DNA of 64,000 nt. It comes from Halobacillus naozhouensis (GTDB lineage: Bacteria > Bacillota > Bacilli > Bacillales > Halobacillaceae). The notes below the pieces were generated by a model, which saw only the letters and a program-made list of their open reading frames with translations, was not told where the DNA came from and ran no database searches. Positions within the stretch are counted from its first letter, which is position 1, and each line of letters begins with the position of its first letter. Shown one piece after another: positions 53,412 through 61,684 of the stretch. Both the position numbers and the translations under genes were made by a program. The DNA lies in assembly GCF_029714185.1 (NCBI RefSeq), contig NZ_CP121671.1, forward strand, positions 1,860,001 to 1,924,000. The letters are read 5' to 3'.

Positions 53412-54151
53412 AAACACGTTATCTTCAACCACTCTATCTTGCTTTAGATTTACAAGATAGAAGCCAGGCTCTGGATTTCCTCGAGCAGCACCAGCTTCAA
53501 GACATTCCCGTTAAGGTGGGGATGGAATTGTTTTACCGGGAAGGTCCAGGATTGATCGAAGAATTGGCGAAGCAAGGTCATCCGATCTTCCTTGACTTAA
53601 AGCTCCATGATATTCCGACAACGGTGAAGCGGGCGATGAGTAATTTAGCAAAATTGGATGTGGATGTTGTTAATGTTCATGCCCAGGGTGGAAAGCATAT
53701 GATCGAAGCTGCTCGGGAAGGACTCGAACAATCAAGTCGAGGCAAGCGACCGCTGTTGCTGGCCGTTACCCAGCTGACTTCAACAGATGAAACGATGCTT
53801 CATAATGAACTGCTTGTAAAGGAAAAGATGACGGATGTCGTTGCTCATTACGCCGAGCTCGCCCATCAGTCCGGAGCAGATGGTGTCGTATGCTCCGTTC
53901 ATGAGGTAGAGACAATCAAACAAACGTGCGGGAACTCGTTTTTGACCTTAACACCAGGAATCCGCCGTTCAACAGGTGTGCTCCATGACCAAAAACGGGC
54001 AGCCACCCCGGTTGAAGCTGGCGAAATCGGCAGTGATTCAATTGTGGTCGGGCGGAGCATCACCCAGGCAAATAATCCGCTAGCTGCTTATCAAACGATC
54101 AAGGAGGAATTTGAAAATGGAAGACAAGCCACTCGTTCAACATCTACTTGA
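53408..54151 (+). CDS. pyrF: Orotidine 5'-phosphate decarboxylase
   Basis: Decarboxylates OMP to UMP. 247 residues. Catalytic Asp-Lys-Asp set in FLDLKLHDIPTTV (about residues 59-71); LTPGIRRSTGVLHDQKR near the end. The C-terminus is a few residues longer than in B. subtilis because the stop lies 35 bases inside pyrE, which is read in another frame. Confidence 0.97.
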   Translation: MKTRYLQPLYLALDLQDRSQALDFLEQHQLQDIPVKVGMELFYREGPGLIEELAKQGHPIFLDLKLHDIPTTVKRAMSNLAKLDVDVVNVHAQGGKHMIEAAREGLEQSSRGKRPLLLAVTQLTSTDETMLHNELLVKEKMTDVVAHYAELAHQSGADGVVCSVHEVETIKQTCGNSFLTLTPGIRRSTGVLHDQKRAATPVEAGEIGSDSIVVGRSITQANNPLAAYQTIKEEFENGRQATRSTST

Positions 54152-54746
54152 TATTGGAGCTGTACAACTAAGCCCTGATGACTTTTTTACATGGACATCC
54201 GGGCTGCGATCACCGATATACTGTGATAATCGTCTTACTATGTCCTATCCAGTTATCCGACAGCGAATCACAAGGGAATTTGCTGCCTTTATGGAACAGA
54301 TTGATGAAGAGATTGATATCGTGGCCGGGTGTGCTACAGCAGGAATTCCCCACGCCGCGTGGGTTGCGGATCAACTGGACTTGCCGATGGTTTATGTTCG
54401 ATCTTCCGCCAAAAAGCACGGGAAAGGCAACCAGATCGAAGGGGCTTATAAAGCGGGACAAAAAGCCATCGTCATTGAGGATCTTATTTCAACAGGGAAG
54501 TCATCAATTGAGGCCGCGGAAGCACTGCAGCAAGAAGGTGTAGAAGTGACTTACGTACTATCCATTTTTAATTATAATCTGACTGAGGCTGTAGAAGCTT
54601 TCGCTGACAAGAGTCTCCCCGTTCATTCCTTAACCGATTATAATCTCCTGCTGCATACTATGGAAAAAGATGCATTATTAAGCGAAGAACAGCATAGTAA
54701 ATTACTACAGTGGCGGGAAAATCCTTCAGCCTTCATGCACTCTTGA
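54117..54746 (+). CDS. pyrE: Orotate phosphoribosyltransferase
   Basis: Makes OMP from orotate and PRPP. 209 residues. PRPP motif AIVIEDLISTGKSSIEA (about residues 117-133), FTWTSGLRSPIYCDNR near the N-terminus and KKHGKGNQIEGA in the mobile loop. ATG 54117 follows AAGGAGG, which lies inside pyrF; a TTG at 54111 is less likely. Last gene of the pyr operon proper, though no terminator is seen until 55125. Confidence 0.97.
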   Translation: MEDKPLVQHLLDIGAVQLSPDDFFTWTSGLRSPIYCDNRLTMSYPVIRQRITREFAAFMEQIDEEIDIVAGCATAGIPHAAWVADQLDLPMVYVRSSAKKHGKGNQIEGAYKAGQKAIVIEDLISTGKSSIEAAEALQQEGVEVTYVLSIFNYNLTEAVEAFADKSLPVHSLTDYNLLLHTMEKDALLSEEQHSKLLQWRENPSAFMHS

Positions 54747-54809
54747 AGGGGAGTTAGTTGCGATTCCGAAGCAGGGCTAGTACGATAGAAACATCGGAAA
54801 GCTTTGGTG

Positions 54810-55085
54810 ATGACAATGGGTTCTACTAAACATTCTATTTTTCTCTTAGTAAATGCTTCACTCGGACTTATAACGTGTATGGCTTATTTATACACATGGC
54901 TTGCTTTCGCCTTTATGGGATCGATGTGGTCGCTTGAGCCTTTGCTGAGCCTGTTCCTTTGTTTGGGCGCATTCTTCCTATGGAATAAATGGATGCTGAG
55001 AAAGGAAAACAGGCGGTACTGGGCTCAGGCCGTCTTTTCTTACTTTGGCACCATTCTGATCTTTATTTATTTTCTCAGCGGCTGA
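54810..55085 (+). CDS. Small hypothetical membrane protein
   Basis: About 91 residues with three probable membrane helices (about residues 8-28, 34-53 and 70-88) separated by a basic loop (RKENRRYW). I do not recognise a family. It lies 63 bases after pyrE with no terminator between, so it may be read through from the pyr operon; a terminator follows at 55125. ATG 54810 and 54816 and TTG/GTG just upstream are all possible starts, with only a weak ribosome site. Confidence 0.55.
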   Translation: MTMGSTKHSIFLLVNASLGLITCMAYLYTWLAFAFMGSMWSLEPLLSLFLCLGAFFLWNKWMLRKENRRYWAQAVFSYFGTILIFIYFLSG

Positions 55086-55124
55086 AATAGTTGACTGAGC
55101 AACTACCAATCAACCAATTTAAAC

Positions 55125-55182
55125 GGACATGTGTGGCCTGGTTAGGTAAACTCTGCCTGACCAGGATACACATGTCCTTTTT
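55125..55182 (+). terminator. Strong terminator downstream of the pyr operon
   Basis: GGACATGTG and CACATGTCC close a long stem with inner CCTGG/CCAGG and TAGG/CCTG pairing; a T-run follows. The rest of the gap to 55376 shows no gene. Confidence 0.85.
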
Positions 55183-55376
55183 CGTGAACGTTTTGTTTTC
55201 AAGGTGTGTGGCTATTTCGTGTTAAGTGATAGCAAATTTGGTTCGGTTCACCCGTGCACAAACACCTTAAATGTAGTATATTCATAATGATCAGAAAATT
55301 AATACTAAAGCACATGTCTTTACAATTAATCTGAGGTACAAATTACATACATTTCAATTGAATGGAGGAAGAACAA

Positions 55377-56342
55377 ATGTCAAGAATTCCGTCAATACTT
55401 CAGAATTTACGTATTCCTGTAATCGGGGCACCATTATTTATTATTAGTAATCCTAAGCTAGTGATAGAGCAATGTAAGGCAGGGATCGTTGGATCGATGC
55501 CTGCACTGAATGCTAGACCTGCATCCTTACTTGATGAATGGTTGGCAGAAATCACAGAGGAGCTTGCAGCCTATAACGCAAAAAACCCGGATCGTCCGGC
55601 TGCACCATTTGCTATTAATCAAATTGTTCACAAGTCAAATGAACGGTTAGAACACGATATGGAATTGTGTGCGAAGTACAAAGTTCCCATTGTTATTTCG
55701 TCCTTAGGCGCCCGTAAGGAGATATTTGATACAGCACATAGCTACGGAGGAATTGTTCTGCACGATGTAATCAATAACACTTTCGCACACAAAGCAATCG
55801 ACAAAGGTGCAGATGGCTTAATTGCAGTTGCAGCAGGAGCTGGCGGTCATGCTGGTGTGAAGAGCCCTTTTGCTTTCATTCAAGAAATTCGACAGTGGTT
55901 CGACGGTCCAGTTGCTTTGTCCGGATCGATTGCTACGGGAGATGCAATTCTTGCTGCCCAAGCGATGGGGGCTGATTTTTCATATATTGGCTCACCGTTC
56001 ATTGCAACGCATGAAGCCCGTGCTTCTGAAGAGTATAAGCAAGCAATTGTTGACAGTACGTCTGATGATATTGTTTATAGCAATCTATTCACGGGTGTAC
56101 ATGGAAATTATCTGAAACCATCAATTCGGGCAGCAGGCTTAGATCCTGACAATCTTCCTGAAAGTGATCCATCCAAGATGAATTTTGGAGAGGCCGTCAA
56201 GCCATGGAAGGATATTTGGGGAAGCGGTCAAGGCATTGGTGCTATTAAAGAGGTTACTAGTGGAGCAGAACTTGTAGACAAACTTCACAAAGAATATTTG
56301 GAAGCAAGAGACAGTCTAATCAGCCGTAGTGATTATTATTAA
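55377..56342 (+). CDS. Nitronate monooxygenase (2-nitropropane dioxygenase-like), FMN enzyme
   Basis: 321-residue FMN-dependent TIM-barrel protein of the NMO/NPD family, which oxidises alkyl nitronates such as propionate-3-nitronate. Recognisable segments: RIPVIGAPLFIISNPKLV (N-terminus), VAAGAGGHAGVKSPFAFI (FMN-binding, with the catalytic-region His), and LSGSIATGDAILAAQAMGADF. ATG 55377 follows GGAGGAAG; an ATG at 55362 lies in the site itself. Single gene in the accessory stretch; relatives include enoyl-ACP reductase FabK, but the length and AGGHAG motif favour NMO. Confidence 0.85.
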   Translation: MSRIPSILQNLRIPVIGAPLFIISNPKLVIEQCKAGIVGSMPALNARPASLLDEWLAEITEELAAYNAKNPDRPAAPFAINQIVHKSNERLEHDMELCAKYKVPIVISSLGARKEIFDTAHSYGGIVLHDVINNTFAHKAIDKGADGLIAVAAGAGGHAGVKSPFAFIQEIRQWFDGPVALSGSIATGDAILAAQAMGADFSYIGSPFIATHEARASEEYKQAIVDSTSDDIVYSNLFTGVHGNYLKPSIRAAGLDPDNLPESDPSKMNFGEAVKPWKDIWGSGQGIGAIKEVTSGAELVDKLHKEYLEARDSLISRSDYY

Positions 56343-56678
56343 CAATTCAAGAAAGTTATCCTTCAGAAATTATTTATAGACATATTTATATTTGCTTTTC
56401 CTTTGTTATCCTTTTTGCTGTTATAATTTACGGCTTATATTATCGAAGAGCAAAGTTTAAAAATTTTCTACCACAAAATTAATTATTCAAGGTTGTTAAA
56501 ATGAATTGAGGTATTGGAATCACCTCTATAATTAGCAGGCGTATTATACTACGCATAATTAGTGGAATCGTTGGAATTTCACACATCGGCAATCGACTGT
56601 CATCAATTTAATCAAACAGTGCGTATATACAACTATGCTCTTAAAGCATCAAACAGATAATTCGTGATTCTTCTCTCC
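56343..56678. other. AT-rich non-coding stretch after the NMO gene
   Basis: No gene with a start and ribosome site could be found. One frame (about 56345-56480) reads a hydrophobic stretch ending RRAKFKNFLPQN without any start codon, so it is either chance or a decayed membrane gene. Confidence 0.4.
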
Positions 56679-56876
56679 TGGAAAACTCATTTACTTGCTT
56701 ATTGGGTGGGAGTCCAGCCTGTGATCCTGACCTTGTTATTTTTAAAACAGTTATAATATTTGTCGAGAACTGTACCAATGCCTCTTACAATTATAATCGC
56801 TGACCTAGGAGCGCTACCAAGTTACATATTCTTCGTAGGTAAACGTTCTCCTAAAACTAACGAGTTCCTTAACTAA
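56679..56876 (+). pseudogene. Decayed membrane-protein fragment
   Basis: One frame reads WKTHLLAYWVGVQPVILTLL, FLKQL, then an in-frame TAA, then YLSRTVPMPLTIII, ADLGALPSYIFFVGKRSPK and a natural-looking stop. Hydrophobic helices and a basic C-terminus suggest the 3' end of a membrane protein broken by a stop. No family recognised and no upstream start exists. From 56877 to 57022 nothing else is seen. Confidence 0.35.
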
Positions 56877-57022
56877 AAATGGTTAAACAACGGGAGTAGT
56901 CCCTAAAGGTTCTGCTCCTGAAGATGGGGAAGTAATTAAGGATCTTCAGCAATCGGGCCATTAAATGGGATAAGCGATTGCACGAAATAAGATAATTTAA
57001 AATAATTGGTATAAGTTAAAGG

Positions 57023-57325
57023 GTGGTTATCTGGAACAAGGGGGCAATAATCATAGCAGCTAAATCTAGCATAATTTTAAAGTCAGCATTAATTTTACAG
57101 ATAATCTGGTTTGTAATGTTTTTCACTAATTTTCTTGGGTTTATTGGTTCAAAAAGTATATTACTTCAAGATATTGTGTGGCTTGGTACCCCAGTAATTG
57201 GATCAGTTGTCTCAGTTTTCCATCTAGTAAAAAGACAGTTAAACCGATTGGTGTTCACTACGATTTTCTCGTCTTTAACGATTTTTATATTATGGGTTTT
57301 AATATCTGGAATAAGTCAAATATAA
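57023..57325 (+). CDS. Hypothetical small membrane protein
   Basis: 100 residues with three probable membrane helices (about residues 17-41, 50-66 and 76-98). The start is a GTG with only AAAGGG directly in front, so initiation is uncertain; there is no ATG in the frame. I do not recognise the family. It is AT-rich and lies alone among decayed DNA, so it could itself be a remnant. Confidence 0.4.
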   Translation: MVIWNKGAIIIAAKSSIILKSALILQIIWFVMFFTNFLGFIGSKSILLQDIVWLGTPVIGSVVSVFHLVKRQLNRLVFTTIFSSLTIFILWVLISGISQI

Positions 57326-57570
57326 GTTTATAGGGGGCTTTTCTCCTCATATTGTAATAAGGAAAATAACTTGTTTTAGATATTTAGTAGGGTAAGGATG
57401 AGCTATATAGAAAGGGATAAAAGGTATTAATCTCCATATTGTTTTATTTCTTTTTTTTATGATTGAGGGTTTGGGTGCATCGTGTGTATCAACTCCTTAT
57501 CCTCCCTACGGTCCGGTACCGTGTGACACACGCCCCAGAAAGTTTTTTTCCCGTAAAATAGAGAAGTTAT
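57326..57570. other. Intergenic stretch with imperfect inverted repeat
   Basis: Between two convergent genes. A CGTGTGT/ACACACG pair about 50 bases apart surrounds a GC-richer core containing CGGTCCGGTACCG. No T-run, so it does not look like a normal terminator; nothing else is seen. Confidence 0.3.
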
Positions 57571-58125
57571 TTATTCCATTATAAATTCAAAATCTTCATG
57601 CGTAGGTTCTTCGTTTGTATATGCAATCCAATACATATTCTTCTTATAATAATCTTTAGTAAGTTCTTTCACGTAAGTTACGGCTTTAGCAGATTCTCCT
57701 AAGACCTTAACTCCTTTTATATTCGTTTTTTTTGGCAATTCATCTGGTAAAAGTATCGTTACGCTCGGGCCTTTATCTCTTCCAAAAACCATAACACCTG
57801 CCCCTTGTAAACTCATTGATTGAGTACGATCATCTGGACCAGCTACCCATTTTATTTTTCCATTATTATTCTTTAAAATAACTAAATCAGGATTATGAGT
57901 ATTACCAGGATGTTCATTTTTAAAAATCACGTAAACAAAATTATCTTTAATGTCGTAGTCAATAATTTCTTTATTCTTTAATTCCTTTTCTGCCATAACA
58001 TTGGTGATTTGTTCCTCTAATGATAGAGTTTCTGCGGTAGATTGCTCCCCATTAGGCTTTTCTTCCCCGTTTGAACAACCCAACAAAATAAAGATTAAGA
58101 TAAATGGGATATACAACTTTTTCAT
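57571..58125 (-). CDS. Hypothetical lipoprotein
   Basis: 184 residues with a lipoprotein signal peptide (KKLYIPFILIFILLGCSN; lipobox LLGC, Cys17) and a Ser/Glu-rich linker. The mature part has no family I recognise; it contains many Lys, Glu and Asp and no membrane segment. ATG 58125 follows AAGGAGAGG at good spacing, so it is likely expressed. Unlike its neighbours it is on the minus strand. Export and lipidation follow from the lipobox; function is unknown. Confidence 0.75.
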   Translation of the reverse strand: MKKLYIPFILIFILLGCSNGEEKPNGEQSTAETLSLEEQITNVMAEKELKNKEIIDYDIKDNFVYVIFKNEHPGNTHNPDLVILKNNNGKIKWVAGPDDRTQSMSLQGAGVMVFGRDKGPSVTILLPDELPKKTNIKGVKVLGESAKAVTYVKELTKDYYKKNMYWIAYTNEEPTHEDFEFIME

Positions 58126-58223
58126 GACATAACCTCTCCTTAATTAATTATACTAAATCCATAATTTTCCTCATTCTCCTTCAAACTGACTAATACCTCC
58201 CTTATAAATAATTTCTTACAAAA

Positions 58224-58561
58224 ATGCAACTAAATGATTACTTGGTGGAACGGATAATTGGGCTTAATGACGTTAGAGAGACGGTTGTAATGTTAGGGAT
58301 GCCAGACGGCCAGGCAACTTTGGAGCTGGTCAAATTCCATACGCCGTCAGATAAAAAAGTATTCAGCAATCTTTTGCAGTTATCTTGGGAATCCAGCATA
58401 TTGCATTGCTGTTGAAGATATTGAAGGTGTTGTTGCCAAATTGAAAAAGAGAGGCGCGGAACTTTTTGTTTAGATACAAAACTACGAAAACGCTTATAAA
58501 ATTATGCTACGTTCGTGGGCCAGAAGGGATTATTTTAGAGTTGGCGGGACAAATCAAATAA
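58224..58561 (+). pseudogene. Frameshifted VOC/glyoxalase-family gene
   Basis: Three reading frames in turn give a VOC protein: MQLNDYLVERIIGLND and ATLELVKFHTPSDKK (from 58224), then LGNPAYCIAVEDIEGVVAKL and KKRGAELFV ending at TAG 58471, then YVRGPEGIILELAGQIK ending at TAA 58559. Two frameshifts are needed and the 5' end is missing, so it is inactive. The intact VOC protein at 60761 is only distantly similar. Confidence 0.75.
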
Positions 58562-58627
58562 CGCGTCCTTTTTACATTTAAGGGCTAGGTTGTTGAATAG
58601 AAAACACGGATAAGGTAGCATAATAAT

Positions 58628-58646
58628 GATAATGAGAATCATTATC
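58628..58646. promoter_or_regulatory. Fur box
   Basis: GATAATGAGAATCATTATC differs from the 19-bp Fur consensus (GATAATGATAATCATTATC) at one base and is flanked by further TAAT/ATTA repeats. It lies 318 bases before the siderophore-binding lipoprotein, which would be de-repressed in iron shortage. Confidence 0.85.
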
Positions 58647-58680
58647 ATTATTATGTAAGTTGAAAGAGGTGAGGTAAATA

Positions 58681-59022
58681 GATTTAATTGAAGTTGTACA
58701 GTCAATGTGAACCATTTTTGACAATAAGCCGGAAAGGTTGACCGAAATACTTTTAGGATTATTTCAGATTGCCTTTTATGCACTGAATCATCAAACGAAA
58801 GAACTTTGGAAAATTAAATTGTATGAGGATGAGGTTAGGTCATTGTTTGGCGAAAAGAAAGTGGTTAGTTACATACATTCGAATTGGATATCAAAACAAA
58901 ACATCAAAATAAAAGACTGTACACAAACGAGTAGTCAGCTGAAAATGCCAGGGGGGTTCACATATGAAGAAAATAATGATTGTTGTATGCATACTAGTTT
59001 TATCATTGTTGGTTGCATGTAA
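58681..59022 (+). pseudogene. Possible decayed ORF between the Fur box and the lipoprotein gene
   Basis: One frame reads DLIEVVQSM, a TGA, then TIFDNKPERLTEILLGLFQ and continues for about 95 codons, overlapping the next start by 59 bases. No ATG start or ribosome site is present. The conserved-looking amphipathic sequence before the overlap suggests a broken gene; family not recognised. It may equally be a long untranslated leader. Confidence 0.25.
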
Positions 59023-59953
59023 TGAAACAAGTAAAGAGGAAAAAACCAGTAAAAATAAAAATACGACAGTTCGGGAAATTAAAATAGAAGATGCAATGGG
59101 GACCCAAACCATTAAAGGTACACCAAAAAATATTGTAGTCTTACAATGGGCTTATGCAGAATATTTATTAGCATTAGGTATTCAACCTGCTGGAGTCACT
59201 GATATAAATGGCTATAAAAAGTTTGTCAATGTGGATAAAAAGCTTGCAAAAAGTGTAAAAGACGTGGGGACTCGGACAGAACCTAACTTGGAAGCTATTT
59301 CAAGATCAAAACCAGATCTTATTATTGCTATGGAATCAACTCATGAAAAAATATTAGATAACTTAAAGAAAATTGCCCCAGTAGTAACATTTGAATCAAG
59401 CTCGAACGAATCGATAAAAAATCAATATAAAAATATGTTGGAGGATTTTAAAAAAGTCGCAAAAATTGTTGACAAAAAAGAAAAAGCAGAGCTTGCGATT
59501 TCTGATCTAGAAGAATTTATTGAAGATCAAAGGAATCGACTAACAGAAGCTGGATTAGTGGGCTCAAAGTATATTGTTTCTCAAGCATATTCAGTACAAA
59601 ATTCGGCTGTAATACGATTGTTTACGGATAATTCAATTGTATCGCAAATCATGACACGTCTTGGCTTTGAAAATGCCTACAAACCAGATAAGTTTAAACC
59701 TAATGGCTTTAGTAAAGTAACGGTTGAGGCACTACAAACTTTTCAAAATGAAAATCTTCAATTTCTGTACATTGTGCAAGATGATGACAATGTTTTTGAA
59801 AACCAACTTAAAGGTAATCCAGTATGGGAAAATTTAAGTTTTGTAAAAAGTGGAAATACACATCGACTTCCCGGAGATACATGGCCGTTTGGTGGTATTT
59901 TATCTGCATATGAACTAACCGAACAGTTTGTAGATGCAATGTTAGAAAAATAA
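58964..59953 (+). CDS. Iron-siderophore ABC transporter substrate-binding lipoprotein
   Basis: 329 residues. Lipoprotein signal peptide (KKIMIVVCILVLSLLVAC, Cys19) followed by a type III periplasmic-binding (FecB/FhuD-like) domain: VREIKIEDAMGTQTIKGTPK, IVVLQWAYAEYLLALGIQPAG, ISRSKPDLIIAMES and the long linker helix near the middle. It captures a ferric siderophore outside the cell; the exact ligand is unknown, though YfiY-like hydroxamate binders are the nearest in style. ATG 58964 follows GGGGGG. No permease or ATPase gene lies next to it, so it must borrow them. A Fur box precedes it. Confidence 0.88.
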   Translation: MKKIMIVVCILVLSLLVACNETSKEEKTSKNKNTTVREIKIEDAMGTQTIKGTPKNIVVLQWAYAEYLLALGIQPAGVTDINGYKKFVNVDKKLAKSVKDVGTRTEPNLEAISRSKPDLIIAMESTHEKILDNLKKIAPVVTFESSSNESIKNQYKNMLEDFKKVAKIVDKKEKAELAISDLEEFIEDQRNRLTEAGLVGSKYIVSQAYSVQNSAVIRLFTDNSIVSQIMTRLGFENAYKPDKFKPNGFSKVTVEALQTFQNENLQFLYIVQDDDNVFENQLKGNPVWENLSFVKSGNTHRLPGDTWPFGGILSAYELTEQFVDAMLEK

Positions 59954-60314
59954 TCGTAAGGGAGTATATATCCGTTCCTTAACTTCTACACGTACACACT
60001 TGAAATGAAATCTGTATTCAAATGGCCTTTATTTGGAGTCAGCTTATTACTTTTTACATCATTATGGAAGACAAAAAGTGGGTTTAGTTTTATGATATGA
60101 GATTGTGAACTTAAACAAATGGGGAAGGTTAGCTGAATAAGAACGTATTAAAAATAAGAAATAGATAAGATGCTTTTAAATTTAACTAGTGTGTTGATCC
60201 CTTACGAGGATTAATGCACTTTTTTGTTAAAATTCAGTTTATATTTTTATAATGGTTCAGAATTACAATTAGGTGACTTTAACTGGTTAAGATTGCATGA
60301 TACGGTTCCTTTAA
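59954..60314 (+). other. Gene-poor stretch after the siderophore-binding gene
   Basis: An open frame at 60005-60100 (31 codons) reads MKSVFKWPLFGVSLLLFTSL and resembles the start of a membrane permease, which would be expected after a siderophore-binding gene, but it has no ribosome site and stops early. Otherwise I see nothing. Confidence 0.3.
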
Positions 60315-60361
60315 CAAGCAACTATATAGTTGCTTGTTATTGACGGCAACCATATAGTTGC
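60315..60361. promoter_or_regulatory. Paired palindromic operators of the ArsR-type regulator
   Basis: A 22-bp perfect palindrome at 60315-60336 (half-site CAAGCAACTAT and its complement) lies upstream of the -35. A second copy of its core, GCAACCATATAGTTGC at 60346-60361, has one mismatched pair and fills the -35/-10 spacer. Centres are 28 bp apart. This geometry fits autorepression. Confidence 0.8.
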
Positions 60362-60368
60362 ATATACT
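60340..60368 (+). promoter_or_regulatory. SigA promoter of the ArsR-type gene
   Basis: TTGACG (60340-60345), 17 bp, TATACT (60363-60368). Transcription should start about 60375, the first base of the ATG. Confidence 0.8.
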
Positions 60369-60374
60369 TGAAAT

Positions 60375-60653
60375 ATGAATTTGGACAAAGACACTATATT
60401 CAAAGCACTTGGCGACTCGACTCGGCGGCTTATATTAGATGAACTATCTGAACGCAATGAGCTGACCTTGTATGAACTTACGGCACGTCTCATTATGAAG
60501 CACGAGCTTTCCATATCGCGACAAGCGATCGCTAAACATCTTACTACATTGGAAGAAGCAGGGCTCGTAATATCAAAACGAAAGGGAAAATATCGGGTAA
60601 TTATATTCAACAACGAACCACTTAAAAATTTGCTGAAAGGATGGATAGAGTAA
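60375..60653 (+). CDS. ArsR-family winged-helix repressor
   Basis: 92-residue winged-helix DNA-binding protein. It opens with the standard FKALGDSTRRLILDELSERN and continues with the recognition helix region SISRQAIAKHLTTLEEAGLV and a basic wing (SKRKGKYRVII). No Cys pair is present, so it is not a classical metal sensor; more like the SdpR/YczG-type or VOC/SRPBCC-linked ArsR regulators. There is no ribosome site and the promoter places the +1 at the ATG, so it is probably translated from a leaderless mRNA. It stands 108 bp before a VOC gene, its likely target. Confidence 0.85.
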   Translation: MNLDKDTIFKALGDSTRRLILDELSERNELTLYELTARLIMKHELSISRQAIAKHLTTLEEAGLVISKRKGKYRVIIFNNEPLKNLLKGWIE

Positions 60654-60760
60654 TTTTATAAATCGAAACAGGACTTCTGACTCATGTGTAAGTTGTTTTG
60701 CTTATAGCAGATTGTTAGCCCAGCACCATGCGTCACAACTATCGAAGGAGGAAAAACAGT

Positions 60761-61144
60761 ATGAAAATCATTGTTACTAGTATATTCGTAGAAGACCAAG
60801 ATAAGGCACTAGAATTTTATTCAGAAACGCTGGGATTTGTAAAAAAACATGACGTTCCCACAGGAGAATTTAGGTGGATAACACTAGTTTCTCCCGAGGA
60901 ACAAAAAGGTACCGAGCTTTTACTTGAACCGAATAACCATCCAGCCGCTAAAGAGTATCAAGAAAAGTTATTTGCTGAAGGCATCCCGGTAACAATGTTT
61001 GGCGTAGCAGATATTCGTAAAGAGTACGATCGATTATTGGATAAAGGCGTGAAGTTTACTATGGAGCCGACAAAAATGGGCGAAGTCACAATAGCTGTCT
61101 TCGATGATACATGCGGCAACCTTATTCAGATAATACAGCAGTAA
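60761..61144 (+). CDS. VOC (glyoxalase/bleomycin-resistance fold) family protein
   Basis: 127 residues of the vicinal oxygen chelate fold: two beta-alpha-beta-beta-beta modules, starting IIVTSIFVEDQDKALEFYSE, GTELLLEPNNHPAAKEY and ending FDDTCGNLIQIIQQ. Members include glyoxalase I, antibiotic-binding and dioxygenase proteins; the specific job is unknown. ATG 60761 follows AAGGAGGA. It is paired with the ArsR-type gene, a common arrangement in Bacillus, and may be co-transcribed with it and repressed by it. Terminator-like hairpin at 61241. Confidence 0.85.
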   Translation: MKIIVTSIFVEDQDKALEFYSETLGFVKKHDVPTGEFRWITLVSPEEQKGTELLLEPNNHPAAKEYQEKLFAEGIPVTMFGVADIRKEYDRLLDKGVKFTMEPTKMGEVTIAVFDDTCGNLIQIIQQ

Positions 61145-61240
61145 CCCCATGGCGAAGTAACCTAATACTAAACGACTTTATTGGCAAGTTTTAAGTTCGT
61201 GAAGTGTTCTTTTGTCAAAAGTTAAATCATTTTATGTTTT

Positions 61241-61277
61241 CCCTGTCCTATTTTTAGGGCGGGGTTTTGCATTTTTT
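61241..61277 (+). terminator. Terminator after the VOC gene
   Basis: CCCTGTCCTA (61241-61250) and TAGGGCGGGG (61255-61264) pair with two wobble pairs around a TTTT loop; a T-rich run follows. Confidence 0.7.
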
Positions 61278-61684
61278 TAGGTCTAAAAATAAATGAGAAT
61301 GTTTTCTTTCTACTAGAAATGTAACATTGTGAAAATGTTCACTTAAACTAACAAGGGCAAGAAGAACTAATTGATTTTTTTTGGATTGAGATTATATTTT
61401 GTTATTCCTTTATAGGAGCGCTTTAATCGGAGATTAATCTATCTTAATCTTAAAACTGAAAGAAACCACCCTTCCTCTGAGGATGGTTTCCCTATTTATC
61501 TTAACCTTATTAACAGCAAGAGATTTTGAATGACAAATACAAAAGCTTACTTGGATTGTTGTGTTTTAAACTTTAATATTAAACAAGCTACTTAAGATCG
61601 TGATCAGATGGACTTTTCCAGCAAATAAGATGATCGCAAAATGTGGTTGGGCTAATCCAGGGTGGGGAGTGTTTAAGTCCTAAT
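61278..61684. other. Stretch without a gene; one hairpin
   Basis: No coding signal. A hairpin at about 61462-61490 pairs GAAACCA and TGGTTTC with inner TCCT/AGGA; its T-run is weak. Short pieces near 61650 may belong to the transporter remnant that follows. Confidence 0.4.

Noticed and set aside
57482..57545. Possible attachment site or terminator at the CGTGTGT/ACACACG pair
   Set aside because: Arms are short and far apart, no T-run, and no integrase nearby.
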